DNA of 64,000 bases from Bacillus_BD oryzisoli. GTDB taxonomy: Bacteria; Bacillota; Bacilli; Bacillales; Cytobacillaceae. Both the position numbers and the translations under genes were made by a program. The stretch spans positions 4,312,001-4,376,000 of the forward strand of contig NZ_CP137640.1 in assembly GCF_036670025.1 (NCBI RefSeq). Direction: 5' to 3'. Position 1 is the stretch's first letter. Each line of letters starts with the position of its first letter. The notes beneath the pieces are model-generated. The model worked only from the letters and a program-made list of their open reading frames with translations, was not told where the DNA came from and did not search any database. Below, piece after piece: positions 26,083-34,875 of this stretch.

Positions 26083-26112
26083 TACAATATTCAATATATT
26101 TTGAATATTGTA
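26083..26112. promoter_or_regulatory. Perfect inverted repeat before the PucR-type gene, probable operator
   Basis: TACAATATTCAA-TATATT-TTGAATATTGTA has 12-bp perfect arms. On the minus strand TTGAAT, 17 bp, then TAAAAT lie across its inner arm, so it overlaps a possible -35. Autoregulation is likely. Confidence 0.65.
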
Positions 26113-26119
26113 CATTAAG

Positions 26120-26143
26120 CATGGGGTCGGTTTATATGTTTCC
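26120..26143 (+). repeat. Degenerate R1 repeat arm
   Basis: CATGGGGTCGGTTTATATGT(TTCC) matches the 24-base R1 arm at 19 positions. There is no inverted partner nearby. Confidence 0.6.
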
Positions 26144-26248
26144 TTTTTACAATAATTTGAGCATAAATATTTGCTACCGCTTTCATTAAATGGATCTATT
26201 TTATGATTAAGGCCATCATGATCTTGAACAGAGCCTTGAAATATTTTT

Positions 26249-26437
26249 TTAGGTTCTGCTCATTTCATATTTCATTTCCTCCCTTAGACATCTCATTTTA
26301 AGGACGATAAGTTTATCTAATTCCTGACTGCAGCTCAAAGTACTTGGACTGTTTAAACCAGTACCCTTAGCAATTTGGATCAACTCTTTTTTTAATTCAT
26401 TAATCCTAATACTTAATAGTTCCTCCGCTTGAAACAT
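26249..26437 (-). CDS. Spo0E-family aspartyl-phosphate phosphatase
   Basis: A 62-residue protein with the SQELDKLIV signature near residues 37-45 (Spo0E SxxLDxxI motif) between two helices. Family members dephosphorylate Spo0A~P and delay sporulation. AAGGGGA precedes the ATG. Its promoter carries the same upstream box as that of the carboxyltransferase operon, so expression may follow the catabolic state rather than only sporulation timing. Confidence 0.85.
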   Translation of the reverse strand: MFQAEELLSIRINELKKELIQIAKGTGLNSPSTLSCSQELDKLIVLKMRCLREEMKYEMSRT

Positions 26438-26497
26438 TCTATATTCCCCTTTATTTAAAAAGTTATCTAACTATTTTGAATTATGTTTTTTTGATTC

Positions 26498-26551
26498 ATT
26501 TTATCATAATATACATCATTTAAAACTTTATCGTTCTTTTATATGACAAAA
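26498..26551 (-). promoter_or_regulatory. Promoter of the spo0E-like gene with shared activator box
   Basis: The minus strand has an extended -10 TGATAAAAT (hexamer 26498-26503) and, 15 bp further up, TTTTAAA in a 34-bp box (26518-26551). That box matches 34896-34929 at 29 of 34 positions with identical spacing to its -10. Confidence 0.6.
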
Positions 26552-26610
26552 GTACCCTTTTAATTAAAAAAACCATACTGATTAAATATTAAATTCGTAA
26601 ACTTATTAAT

Positions 26611-26649
26611 AAAAAATAAAAGGTCCAAAAGCAAAAGCTTTTGAACCCT
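26611..26649 (-). terminator. Terminator after the MFS gene
   Basis: On the minus strand GGTTCAAAAGC-TTTT-GCTTTTGGACC with one mismatch is followed by TTTTATTTTTTATT. Confidence 0.8.
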
Positions 26650-26703
26650 TAACATGATGGCAATTCAATTAATCAGTCGTATTTTACTTCTAATCGCAAT
26701 TTT

Positions 26704-28008
26704 TTATGTTGCATTTTCCAAGGTTGAATTTGCAACATTCTCTAGTTGTATACTACTCTTCATCAGTAAAAGCGGCAGGAACGAAACAAGTAAAAGTGCT
26801 CCAATGAACATCATTCCGCCCATCAGATCAAAATACCCTAAAATCGTTGGTCCGAAAAAACCACCAAGACTAGCCAATGTATTCACAGCAGCAATTCCAA
26901 CAGCCGCTTCTTTTTCACTCAAAGATAATGATAACATGGCAAAGAATGGTCCAGTAAAACTGTATAATCCCATAGATGCCAATGTAATAAGAAGAACAGC
27001 CGTAAAAGGACTGCCAGCAAGCCCTGTGCCTGCAAAACCGAATGCCGCTAAAATCATTGGCAGAATAACAAACATTTTCTTATCTAATTTACGATCTGAG
27101 AATCGACCCCAAATGACCATAGATGGAATGGCTGCAAGGGAAGGAATCATCGCAATATATCCAATAGTCGTATTCGATAATTGCCCTGAAAAACTATCAA
27201 TAATCGTTGGAAGCCAAAATGATAAGGCATATACCCCTGTATAAACGGCAAAGTAAGTAAAGGCAAATGACCATAATACAGGATTTTTAAACGCTGCCAG
27301 CTTAGAAGTCTTTTCTGTTTTTTGATTCACTTTTTCATTTTCTAATTCTTTCTCAATCCAATCCTTTTCCTCACTTGACAGCCATTTTGCATCCCTTGGA
27401 CGATCTGTCAAATAAACCAAACACACAATCCCAAACAGGAAGGTTAATACCCCTGCAATAATGAACATCCATCTCCATCCGGATAAAGAAAACCAACTTA
27501 CATGATCAAGAATCCATGTCGAAAATGGAGCTCCAATTAATCCCGCAAGCGGCATTGAAATCAGGAACAATGAATAAGCGCGTCCCCTTTCTTTTGCTCT
27601 AAACCAGTACGTAAGGTAAAGAATAATTCCCGGGAAAAAACCAGCTTCAGCGACACCTAATAAGAATCGTACAATATATAAATGTGTCGCTGATTGAACG
27701 AATCCTGTTAACACAACGACTAATCCCCACGTAACCATAATCCTTGTAATCCAGATTCTTGCTCCAAAACGTTCCATCAAAATGTTACTAGGAACTTCAA
27801 AAAAGAAATACCCAACAAAGAAAATACCAGAAAGAAGTCCAAAAACCTCCGCTGTTAAAGCCAGTTCTGCATTCATTTCAAGAGCAGCATACCCCATGTT
27901 GACCCTGTCTATAAAAGCAACAATATATAAAATTAAGACAAATGGCAAAATTCTTTTCATGATTTTTTTTACTGTTCTTTGCTCTAGAGAAACTACGGCT
28001 TCACTCAT
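26704..28008 (-). CDS. MFS transporter, anion:cation symporter (ACS)-like
   Basis: A 434-residue, 12-TM carrier. IAFIDRVNMGYAAL after TM1 and GFFPGIILYLTYWF after TM4 are typical of the ACS group (phthalate, tartrate, hydroxyphenylacetate and sugar-acid carriers). The start at 28008 is chosen because GAAAGGGG lies upstream and the extra 28 codons of the open frame are not membrane-like. It is the last gene of the thiolase/CoA-transferase operon, so it may import an organic acid feeding this pathway. Confidence 0.85.
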   Translation of the reverse strand: MSEAVVSLEQRTVKKIMKRILPFVLILYIVAFIDRVNMGYAALEMNAELALTAEVFGLLSGIFFVGYFFFEVPSNILMERFGARIWITRIMVTWGLVVVLTGFVQSATHLYIVRFLLGVAEAGFFPGIILYLTYWFRAKERGRAYSLFLISMPLAGLIGAPFSTWILDHVSWFSLSGWRWMFIIAGVLTFLFGIVCLVYLTDRPRDAKWLSSEEKDWIEKELENEKVNQKTEKTSKLAAFKNPVLWSFAFTYFAVYTGVYALSFWLPTIIDSFSGQLSNTTIGYIAMIPSLAAIPSMVIWGRFSDRKLDKKMFVILPMILAAFGFAGTGLAGSPFTAVLLITLASMGLYSFTGPFFAMLSLSLSEKEAAVGIAAVNTLASLGGFFGPTILGYFDLMGGMMFIGALLLVSFLPLLLMKSSIQLENVANSTLENAT

Positions 28009-28115
28009 ATCGATCCATCCCCTTTCATGGTCTATATTAAAATAGTGGAAGGAAAAACTTAGAAAAGAGACTTTTGTACCCCCTTTTAACAAAAGCTCTT
28101 TCCTAATTCCCCCTG

Positions 28116-28247
28116 CTATTTTGCTTTTCGAATATGCTTTTTTTCTAATCTTTGTTCGATCTTTTCCATTGCCTCTTGATCACGTAATAATTGAAGTTTA
28201 TTTTCTTTAACGAGTTCCGCAAATGGACGTTTTTTAGGTTTATTCAT
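28116..28247 (-). CDS. FbpB-family small basic protein
   Basis: A 43-residue basic peptide beginning MNKPKKRPFAELVKENKLQL, then RDQEAMEKIEQRLEKK. This is the FbpB pattern, [basic]-F-ELV-ENK-ELL-D-EA-EKIE. FbpB of B. subtilis is Fur-regulated and helps a small RNA lower expression of iron enzymes. GGAAGG stands before the ATG. No Fur box is visible in front of it; it lies 38 nt after the CoA-transferase stop and seems to be co-transcribed with the pathway genes, which is unusual. Confidence 0.75.
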   Translation of the reverse strand: MNKPKKRPFAELVKENKLQLLRDQEAMEKIEQRLEKKHIRKAK

Positions 28248-28285
28248 CTTCCTTCCACCAACCTTATTAAAAAATGAAACATTTT

Positions 28286-29878
28286 TTAGTTATAAGCAAG
28301 AGTAAAATTTTTCTTTTCTTCAATGATATTTTTAAGATTTCCCCATTGTTCTTGGAATAAGCTTTCATCCATCATCTTGAGGTCTTCAGCAATTAACGGT
28401 CTGAAATCCATCCATGCAATAATGTCTTTCTCCAAGTCCACCCCTGGAGCAATTTCAATTAATCTCAGTTTTCCGTCTACTACATCAAAGACGCCTCTTT
28501 CTGTGATGTATAATACCGGTATGCCTGCTTTCGATGCATATTCACCACTAAATGTAATTTGCTCTACATGATCAATGATTTTTTTCCCTTTGCCATGGTC
28601 TTCGATAATGATTTGACCATTTTCAAATCTTTCTTTTGATCCGACAGCAAACGTACCCATGAACACAACCTTTTTGGAAGATTGACTAATATTAATAAAT
28701 CCTCCAGGTCCCATGAGTCTTGGACCAAATTTGCTGACATTGACGTTCCCGTGCTGATCTAGCTGTGCTAGTCCTAAGAATGTAACATCCAATCCGCCGC
28801 CATCATAAAAATCAAACATGTGATCATGATTAATAATGGCATCCGGATTATAAGAAGCGCCAAAATCCATACCTGGGGCAGGTGAGCCCCCGAAAAGACC
28901 AAACTCGATCGTTAATGTCATTTCATCAGCCACGCCTTCTTCTGTCGCAACAGCAGAAACGATTGACGGCATGCCAACCCCTAAATTCACTATCGATTTT
29001 GGAGATAGTTCCATAGCCGCACGTCTTGAAATGACTTTTTTCGCATCTAGCTTAACCGGTTTGATGGATTGTAGCGGCACTCGCAACTCACCTGAAAGAG
29101 CAGGATCATATGAACTAGCCATTGTTTGGTAGTGATATTCCGGATTTTGTGATACAACAACATAGTCTACCATGACACCTGGCACTCGAACCTGCTTTGG
29201 ATTCAGAGACCCTGCCTCGGCAATTCTTTCAACTTGTGCAATGACAATCCCGCCATTATTTTTAACAGCCGTTGCCAGGGATAATATTTCAAAATTAGCC
29301 ACTTCACGTTCTGTTGTAATATTTCCATTTACATCTGCTGTCGTTCCGCGAATAATAGCAATATTAACAGGGATATTATGGTAATGAAGCCACTCTTCCC
29401 CATTTAATTCAACCACACTGATTAAATCTTCCTTTGTTACCGAGTTGATTTTCCCACCTTGTATTCTCGGATCCATAAGCGTATTCAAACCAACCTTTGT
29501 AATCACTCCCGGCTTTTTGCCCGCGATGGAACGCCAAAGCTGTGTGATCACTCCTTGCGGAAAAAAGTATCCTTCAATTTTATCTTCCGTTATTAATCTT
29601 GACATACGGTGAGAGAAACCGGCGTGACCAGAGATGACACGTTTGATCAAGCCTTCCTGAGCAATGTGGTCCATACCTCTTCCTTCTGTATTAATTCCGA
29701 TTCCAGAACCATTCATAAAGGTGATATTTTTCGGACCTTCTTCTTTTTTATATCTTTCTCCAATGCTGACAAGCAATTCTTCGGGTAAACCGGCTAATCC
29801 TGAAGTACCTGTTGTCGCTACGAAGTCATTATCTTTTATTAATTTCGCTGCTTCATCTGCTGAAATCAATTTACTCAT
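28286..29878 (-). CDS. Acyl-CoA:acetate/3-oxoacid CoA-transferase, fused subunits (YdiF-like)
   Basis: A 530-residue fused alpha-beta family I CoA-transferase. The N-terminal half has TTGTSGLAGLPEELL, and the C-terminal half has GVGMPSIV and LTIEFGLFGGSPAPG, where the glutamate forms the enzyme-CoA thioester. It would charge a 3-oxo acid such as acetoacetate using an acyl-CoA donor. AAAGGGG stands 9 nt before the ATG at 29878 and overlaps the earlier ATG, so the later one is used. Next to thiolase, it supplies the substrate for thiolytic cleavage. Confidence 0.9.
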   Translation of the reverse strand: MSKLISADEAAKLIKDNDFVATTGTSGLAGLPEELLVSIGERYKKEEGPKNITFMNGSGIGINTEGRGMDHIAQEGLIKRVISGHAGFSHRMSRLITEDKIEGYFFPQGVITQLWRSIAGKKPGVITKVGLNTLMDPRIQGGKINSVTKEDLISVVELNGEEWLHYHNIPVNIAIIRGTTADVNGNITTEREVANFEILSLATAVKNNGGIVIAQVERIAEAGSLNPKQVRVPGVMVDYVVVSQNPEYHYQTMASSYDPALSGELRVPLQSIKPVKLDAKKVISRRAAMELSPKSIVNLGVGMPSIVSAVATEEGVADEMTLTIEFGLFGGSPAPGMDFGASYNPDAIINHDHMFDFYDGGGLDVTFLGLAQLDQHGNVNVSKFGPRLMGPGGFINISQSSKKVVFMGTFAVGSKERFENGQIIIEDHGKGKKIIDHVEQITFSGEYASKAGIPVLYITERGVFDVVDGKLRLIEIAPGVDLEKDIIAWMDFRPLIAEDLKMMDESLFQEQWGNLKNIIEEKKNFTLAYN

Positions 29879-29926
29879 CACTGTCATCCCCTTTGTTTTT
29901 CAATGATCATTTCTATATAAAGAGAT

Positions 29927-29952
29927 CGTGCTCAGTCACTAAACTGAGCACG
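29927..29952 (-). terminator. Intercistronic hairpin between the thiolase and CoA-transferase genes
   Basis: CGTGCTCAG-TCACTAAA-CTGAGCACG, a 9-bp perfect stem without a T run. It may be a processing or stability element rather than a full terminator. Confidence 0.5.
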
Positions 29953-29964
29953 GTTCCCAGAATT

Positions 29965-31185
29965 TTAAGCATTTGGATTTTTGATTAATAAAGCGATTCC
30001 CATACCTCCGCCAATACACGCGCTGGCAATACCGTATTTAGCGTTTCTTTCAATCAGTTCATACATTAAGGAAATCGTGATTCTTGTTCCGCTCATTCCC
30101 AGCGGATGTCCAAGGGCAACAGCGCCGCCATTTACATTGATACGATCATATAATGGGCTGTCTAAATACATTTCCAGCTCTTTCATACAGCCAAGCATTT
30201 GTCCTGCAAACGCTTCGTTTATTTCATATAAATCTATATCTTCCTTCGCCATACCTGTTTTTTCAAGAAGCTTGCGAATCGCAAACACAGGTCCAAGTCC
30301 CATAACAGACGGGTCTAGTCCTGCTACAGCAAAATCCACAATTTCTGCCATAGGTGAAAGTCCTAATTCGTTTGCTTTCTCTTCTGACATCACGACAACT
30401 GCTGCTCCGCCATCATTTAAACCGGAGGCATTCCCAGCTGTAACACTACCGTCTTTTTCAAAAGCTGGTCTTAATTTAGATAGAGCCTCCAAAGTCGTAT
30501 GCGGTTTTGGATGTTCGTCCGTATCAATGATCGTTACAGCGCCTCTTCTTCCTTTGATTTCTACTGGAACGATTTCCCTTTCAAATCTGCCGGTTTCCTT
30601 CGCCGCTTTGGCTCTCATTTGACTGTTGTAAGCGAAAAGATCTTGATCTTCTCTTGAAATTTCATATTTTCTCACAACGTTCTCAGCTGTATTTCCCATA
30701 TGCATAATTGGATATTGCGGGTATGGCTGGCAATTGTGGTGATACTTTGTATTCGCATCGCGTAATTCCTGGTTCCCCATTTTGAATCCATCATAACGAA
30801 CTTCTAATGGAAGATAGTATGGTGCTCTTGATAAACTTTCTGCTCCGCCAGCTACAACGATTTCGGAATTCCCTGTTAATATATCTTGTGCAGCATTCAC
30901 AATGGATTGAATTCCTGATCCGCAAATCCGGTTTAGTGTATACCCTGGTACATGATCCAATCCTGCAAGCATGGCTGCATTTCTTCCTAAGTTTGGTGCA
31001 TCACCAGAAGATTCCACATGTCCTAACACCACATCATCAACTAGATGAGGGTCAAGGTTATTCGATCTTTTTAATGCTTCTTTTATAGCTGTTGCCGCTA
31101 ATTCTTCAACGGGGACCGTTTTTAACCCTCCAAGAAAAGCTCCTACTGCTGTTCTAGCTCCGCTTGTGATAACTGCTTTACTCAT
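29965..31185 (-). CDS. Thiolase (acetyl-CoA C-acetyltransferase type)
   Basis: A 406-residue thiolase. Cys88 in NRICGSGIQS is the acyl-carrying nucleophile, VALGHPLGMSGTR carries the active histidine, and SACIGGGMGIA holds the second cysteine near the C-terminus. In this operon it would cleave the 3-oxoacyl-CoA made by the CoA-transferase to acetyl-CoA plus a shorter or aromatic acyl-CoA. GGAGAGGTG precedes the ATG. It lies 17 nt from the biotin carboxylase gene. The chain-length preference is not evident. Confidence 0.92.
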   Translation of the reverse strand: MSKAVITSGARTAVGAFLGGLKTVPVEELAATAIKEALKRSNNLDPHLVDDVVLGHVESSGDAPNLGRNAAMLAGLDHVPGYTLNRICGSGIQSIVNAAQDILTGNSEIVVAGGAESLSRAPYYLPLEVRYDGFKMGNQELRDANTKYHHNCQPYPQYPIMHMGNTAENVVRKYEISREDQDLFAYNSQMRAKAAKETGRFEREIVPVEIKGRRGAVTIIDTDEHPKPHTTLEALSKLRPAFEKDGSVTAGNASGLNDGGAAVVVMSEEKANELGLSPMAEIVDFAVAGLDPSVMGLGPVFAIRKLLEKTGMAKEDIDLYEINEAFAGQMLGCMKELEMYLDSPLYDRINVNGGAVALGHPLGMSGTRITISLMYELIERNAKYGIASACIGGGMGIALLIKNPNA

Positions 31186-31201
31186 TTGTTACACCTCTCC
31201 A

Positions 31202-32545
31202 TTAAGCCATTATTTTTTCGAGTAGACGTGTATGAACACGGCCACTGGCAAAGTCTTCATCCTTCAAAATTTCTTTTAAGAATGGAATGGTTGTACGGAT
31301 TCCTTCTATTTTAAACTCATCAAGGGCCGCGAGCATTCGATTAATCGCGTGTTGGCGGTCATCTCCATGAACAATGACCTTCGCGATCATAGAATCATAG
31401 AATACAGGTACGGTATAACCTGTATAACAATGAGAATCTACTCGTACTCCCGGTCCTTGCGGGATTTCCCATGTTGTAATCAGTCCCGGAGATGGACGGA
31501 ATCCTTCCTCAGGTGCTTCAGCGTTAATCCGGCACTCAATCGCATGACCAGAGAAGCGAATATCATCTTGAGTAAAGCGAAGTTTCTCCCCATTTGCTAC
31601 ATTGATTTGTTCTTGAATTAAATCCACACCTGTAACGGTTTCAGTTACTGGATGTTCTACTTGTATACGTGTATTCATTTCAAGGAAATAGAATTTCTTT
31701 TCATCTTCATCATAAATAAATTCAACTGTACCGGCATTTTCATAGGATATATTTTCTGCTAGTTTTACAGCTGCACTTCTGATTTCTTCACGTAACTCTT
31801 CTGAAACTCCCGGTGCCATTGCTTCTTCTACTAATTTTTGATGACGGCGCTGCGTAGAGCAGTCACGTTCACCTAAGTGAATCGCATTTCCATACTTATC
31901 ACCTAGTACTTGCACCTCAATATGGCGGGCATTAGCGATATATTTTTCAACATACATTGTGCCATCACCAAATGCTGATTTTGCTTCTGCAGAAGCGGAT
32001 TCAAACATGGTTTTAATGGTTGAACGGTCTGTAATGATTTTCATCCCGCGGCCACCGCCGCCTGCTGCGGCTTTCAACATGATAGGAAGGCCAATGCTGT
32101 CAGCAATTTCAGCTGCTTCTTCAAAGGTGGAAACTTTTTCAGAACCCGGCAGAACAGGCACACCACATTCTTGTGCTATACTTCTTGCTACAAGCTTATT
32201 ACCCATTTTCTTAATATGATCAGGCTGCGGGCCAACATAAATGATGTTATTTTCCGCACAAGCTTCAGCTAATTCAGGTACTTCTGCTAAAAATCCATAC
32301 CCAGGATGAATGGCATCTGCGCCAACCGATAAAGCAGTTTGAATAATAGTTGGAATATTCAAATAACTTTTGGCAGCACTTGGCGGTCCAATACAAACGG
32401 CTCGATCTGCTATTCTTGCCGGTAAACTATTTTGATCCGCTTCTGATACAGCCAAAACGGTTTCGATTCCTAATACCTTGCATGTACGAATAATTCGAGT
32501 CGCAATTTCACCACGATTAATAATGAAGATTCTTGAAATTCCCAT
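31202..32545 (-). CDS. Biotin carboxylase (AccC-like)
   Basis: A 447-residue ATP-grasp biotin carboxylase. RIFIINRGEIATRIIRTCK opens the protein, KAAAGGGGRGMKI is the ATP loop near residue 160, and EMNTRIQVEHPVTE near 290 holds catalytic residues. It carboxylates the biotin of the carrier encoded just upstream. GGGAGG gives the ATG at 32545 proper spacing. Gene order carboxyltransferase-carrier-carboxylase differs from the housekeeping accBC pair, so this is a dedicated enzyme. Confidence 0.9.
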   Translation of the reverse strand: MGISRIFIINRGEIATRIIRTCKVLGIETVLAVSEADQNSLPARIADRAVCIGPPSAAKSYLNIPTIIQTALSVGADAIHPGYGFLAEVPELAEACAENNIIYVGPQPDHIKKMGNKLVARSIAQECGVPVLPGSEKVSTFEEAAEIADSIGLPIMLKAAAGGGGRGMKIITDRSTIKTMFESASAEAKSAFGDGTMYVEKYIANARHIEVQVLGDKYGNAIHLGERDCSTQRRHQKLVEEAMAPGVSEELREEIRSAAVKLAENISYENAGTVEFIYDEDEKKFYFLEMNTRIQVEHPVTETVTGVDLIQEQINVANGEKLRFTQDDIRFSGHAIECRINAEAPEEGFRPSPGLITTWEIPQGPGVRVDSHCYTGYTVPVFYDSMIAKVIVHGDDRQHAINRMLAALDEFKIEGIRTTIPFLKEILKDEDFASGRVHTRLLEKIMA

Positions 32546-32645
32546 TGATAAGCCTCCCATTTATGTAAATGTTTATAATCAATTCCAGATTTCTCTAGTT
32601 TTCTATTAGCGGGAGTATGATACCCCCGCCAATAGGAATGGTTCA

Positions 32646-33197
32646 TTATTTTACTTTAACGGAGAATAATACAGTACCATAATCGACAAAGTCAGCATCC
32701 TGAACATGAATTTCAGTAACTTCCCCTTCAACACCTGCAGGAATTGCACTGTAAACCTTCATGATTTCAATTAAACCAACTGTAGAATCTTTTTCTACTT
32801 TATCTCCCACTTTTACATAAGGAGCAGCACCCGGCTCAGGCTGAGCGTAGAAGATACCAGCAGTTGTTGCTTTAATTTCAACAATATTTGCTTGCGCTGC
32901 TGGTTTTTCAGGCTTGCTTGGTACTGGAGCAGCTTGTTCTGCTACTGGTGCTTCAACTGCTGCAGCCACTTCATCTACGATAGGCGCCACATTTTCAATC
33001 GGTACAACATTGTTCACTGGAGCTGCTTGTGATTGAAATACGCTGCTTTCAGTATTTTCTGCAACTACATCTTTACCAATCACAATTTTAAGATCTTGAT
33101 TTTCTAACTTTAAATAATTGAAAGAAGATTCTTCTAATTTATCAATAAGGCAAGTAATGCTTTCTACATCTGTTCCAAATAAATTATTTTTTGTCAT
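32646..33197 (-). CDS. Biotin carboxyl carrier protein (AccB-like)
   Basis: A 183-residue carrier: an N-terminal domain, an Ala/Pro-rich linker (about residues 58-104), then a biotinyl domain. The biotin attachment lysine is Lys147 in LIEIMKVYS; canonical carriers read EAMKLM or EAMKMM, so the site context is slightly divergent but usable. GGAGGAAC precedes the ATG. It links the carboxylase and carboxyltransferase genes on either side. Confidence 0.9.
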   Translation of the reverse strand: MTKNNLFGTDVESITCLIDKLEESSFNYLKLENQDLKIVIGKDVVAENTESSVFQSQAAPVNNVVPIENVAPIVDEVAAAVEAPVAEQAAPVPSKPEKPAAQANIVEIKATTAGIFYAQPEPGAAPYVKVGDKVEKDSTVGLIEIMKVYSAIPAGVEGEVTEIHVQDADFVDYGTVLFSVKVK

Positions 33198-33257
33198 GTT
33201 ATGTTCCTCCTGAATTGTAAATATATAAAAATTTGAAAAGAGGTAATTGAAATTATC

Positions 33258-34748
33258 CTATTTATTCGATAAAACTAGTGTGCCTTGATGACCTTGAATT
33301 TGAACATGTTTGATACTTGGCTGCTTGCTTAAATTATTTAATAGTTGTTCTAATGGTGTTGATGCTGAGAAATACTTTCTAGGAGCGCCAGCTTTACGCA
33401 TTTCTTCTATATCTGCTGTACCTTTCATAATAAAGCGCATTAATAGTTCTTCATCTGACATAAGTGCACTTCCGAATTGCTCTTTTACCTTACGAAGAGG
33501 GATATCCTCTGCATAATTATTTAATGAAATTTCCTTCGCACGAGGAAGGCTTAAGAATTTATCCTTTAGATTTTGATCCATCCATTTATAACCAGAATCT
33601 TCATTAAATACGCCGGCAGCATATTGAATAAGCTCATCGATGACCACTTTGTAGCGTTCACCTGTAGCAATATTGATAGCAGACTGTGTAACAATAAATT
33701 GAGAATAAGGAGTAATCATTACAGGATAACCAAGTTCTTCTCGTACCTTTACTACTTCTTCAAGTACTTCTTCTACTCTATTTTCTAACTTTAATGTTTT
33801 TAATTGATGTCTTAAGTTCGAAATAACACCGCCTGGAACTTGGTGCACATATTGGGAGTAATCGTACTCTAAAGGCTCACCAATCGGCAGTTTTTCTACC
33901 TTTGCAACATGCATTAAGCGTTCTGATACTCGATTAATTCTTTCCATATCGAGATGATCAGCACTGTATCCTAAATATTTCGCAGATTCAAGTGTTGTGA
34001 ATAAAGAAGGCTGACCGGAGCCATTCGCCAATGGCGGGATTCCTGTATGAAGTGTCGATACACCCATTTTCAACGCTTCTGCATAAACGGCATCTGCTAA
34101 TCCTGTTGTACAATGTGAATGCAGTTCAACCGGAATGCCATTAGAATTTTCAATTATAATAGGAAGCAATGTTTGCAGTCTTTCAACAGTTAGAAGTCCA
34201 CCCTGGTCTTTTAGATAAATAATATCCGGCTGATTTGCTGCTACTTCCTTTGTTTTTTCAGCGTAGTATTCATCAGTATGTCTTGGAGAAATACTAAATG
34301 AAATTCCATGAGCTGTTTCTACGCCTAACTTTCTTAGGTGCGGCATAAACCAAGGGTGGTCCGACCCAAGATTCCCGTAAATATTAGCCATTGTTTGAAC
34401 TCGGTTTAAGGCACCCATCCCAATGATTTTCTCATAGAAAAGCTTTGAAACAGATACAGGCGCCGCATAAAGTTCAAATGGAAAAATAGTCGGGCATCCC
34501 ATATAGGCTTTTTTGGCATTCGGCATTTTTTCAACAATCATTTTCGCCATTGCCCAAGGGTCTTCTTTTAATTCACGAATGATTTTCTTGAAGTTGATCG
34601 GCATAAGGGGTACCTCTACAACAGCAAAGCCTGCTTGATCAAGATCTTCTGCAACTGCCTCAATCATTCCTGTACGTGATTCAGCGGCCCATAAACTTTG
34701 CGTTCCGTCCCGCAATGTCGTGTCAACAATTTGTAATTTCTTAGTCAT
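33258..34748 (-). CDS. Biotin-dependent carboxyltransferase, PycB/5S/OadA-like
   Basis: A 496-residue HMGL-like TIM-barrel carboxyltransferase. DTTLRDGTQSLWA (residues 9-21) gives the metal Asp and a conserved Gln, YLKDQGG gives the probable carbamylated Lys180, and ELHSHCTTG supplies metal histidines 210 and 212. Pyruvate carboxylase and oxaloacetate decarboxylase belong here. However, the LRG-N stretch that carries the pyruvate-binding arginine is not evident in residues 80-130, and the usual TSQP loop reads SGQPS. The substrate may therefore not be pyruvate. First gene of its operon. Confidence 0.85.
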   Translation of the reverse strand: MTKKLQIVDTTLRDGTQSLWAAESRTGMIEAVAEDLDQAGFAVVEVPLMPINFKKIIRELKEDPWAMAKMIVEKMPNAKKAYMGCPTIFPFELYAAPVSVSKLFYEKIIGMGALNRVQTMANIYGNLGSDHPWFMPHLRKLGVETAHGISFSISPRHTDEYYAEKTKEVAANQPDIIYLKDQGGLLTVERLQTLLPIIIENSNGIPVELHSHCTTGLADAVYAEALKMGVSTLHTGIPPLANGSGQPSLFTTLESAKYLGYSADHLDMERINRVSERLMHVAKVEKLPIGEPLEYDYSQYVHQVPGGVISNLRHQLKTLKLENRVEEVLEEVVKVREELGYPVMITPYSQFIVTQSAINIATGERYKVVIDELIQYAAGVFNEDSGYKWMDQNLKDKFLSLPRAKEISLNNYAEDIPLRKVKEQFGSALMSDEELLMRFIMKGTADIEEMRKAGAPRKYFSASTPLEQLLNNLSKQPSIKHVQIQGHQGTLVLSNK

Positions 34749-34793
34749 TGTTTCCCTCCTCTAATAACTCATTACTTTCATTGATTCTTTTTA

Positions 34794-34807
34794 TGTACAA
34801 TTGTACA
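34794..34807. promoter_or_regulatory. Perfect 14-bp palindrome, probable IclR operator
   Basis: TGTACAATTGTACA lies 46 bp before the carboxyltransferase start and downstream of the predicted transcription start, so a bound repressor would act as a roadblock. Two IclR genes diverge from here. Confidence 0.6.
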
Positions 34808-34875
34808 ATTCATAGTCTTCCTGTTAACGTTTCCAATTTTCATAAAATTTTAATTTATCGGAATCGTTTGAACTG

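Noticed and set aside
26654..27244. A 196-codon frame antisense to the MFS gene
   Set aside because: The MFS frame on the other strand is a clear 12-TM carrier with start, ribosome site and terminator; the antisense protein looks like a codon-bias shadow.
29981..30622. A 213-codon frame antisense to the thiolase gene
   Set aside because: It mirrors a well-supported thiolase; long antisense frames are common opposite such genes.
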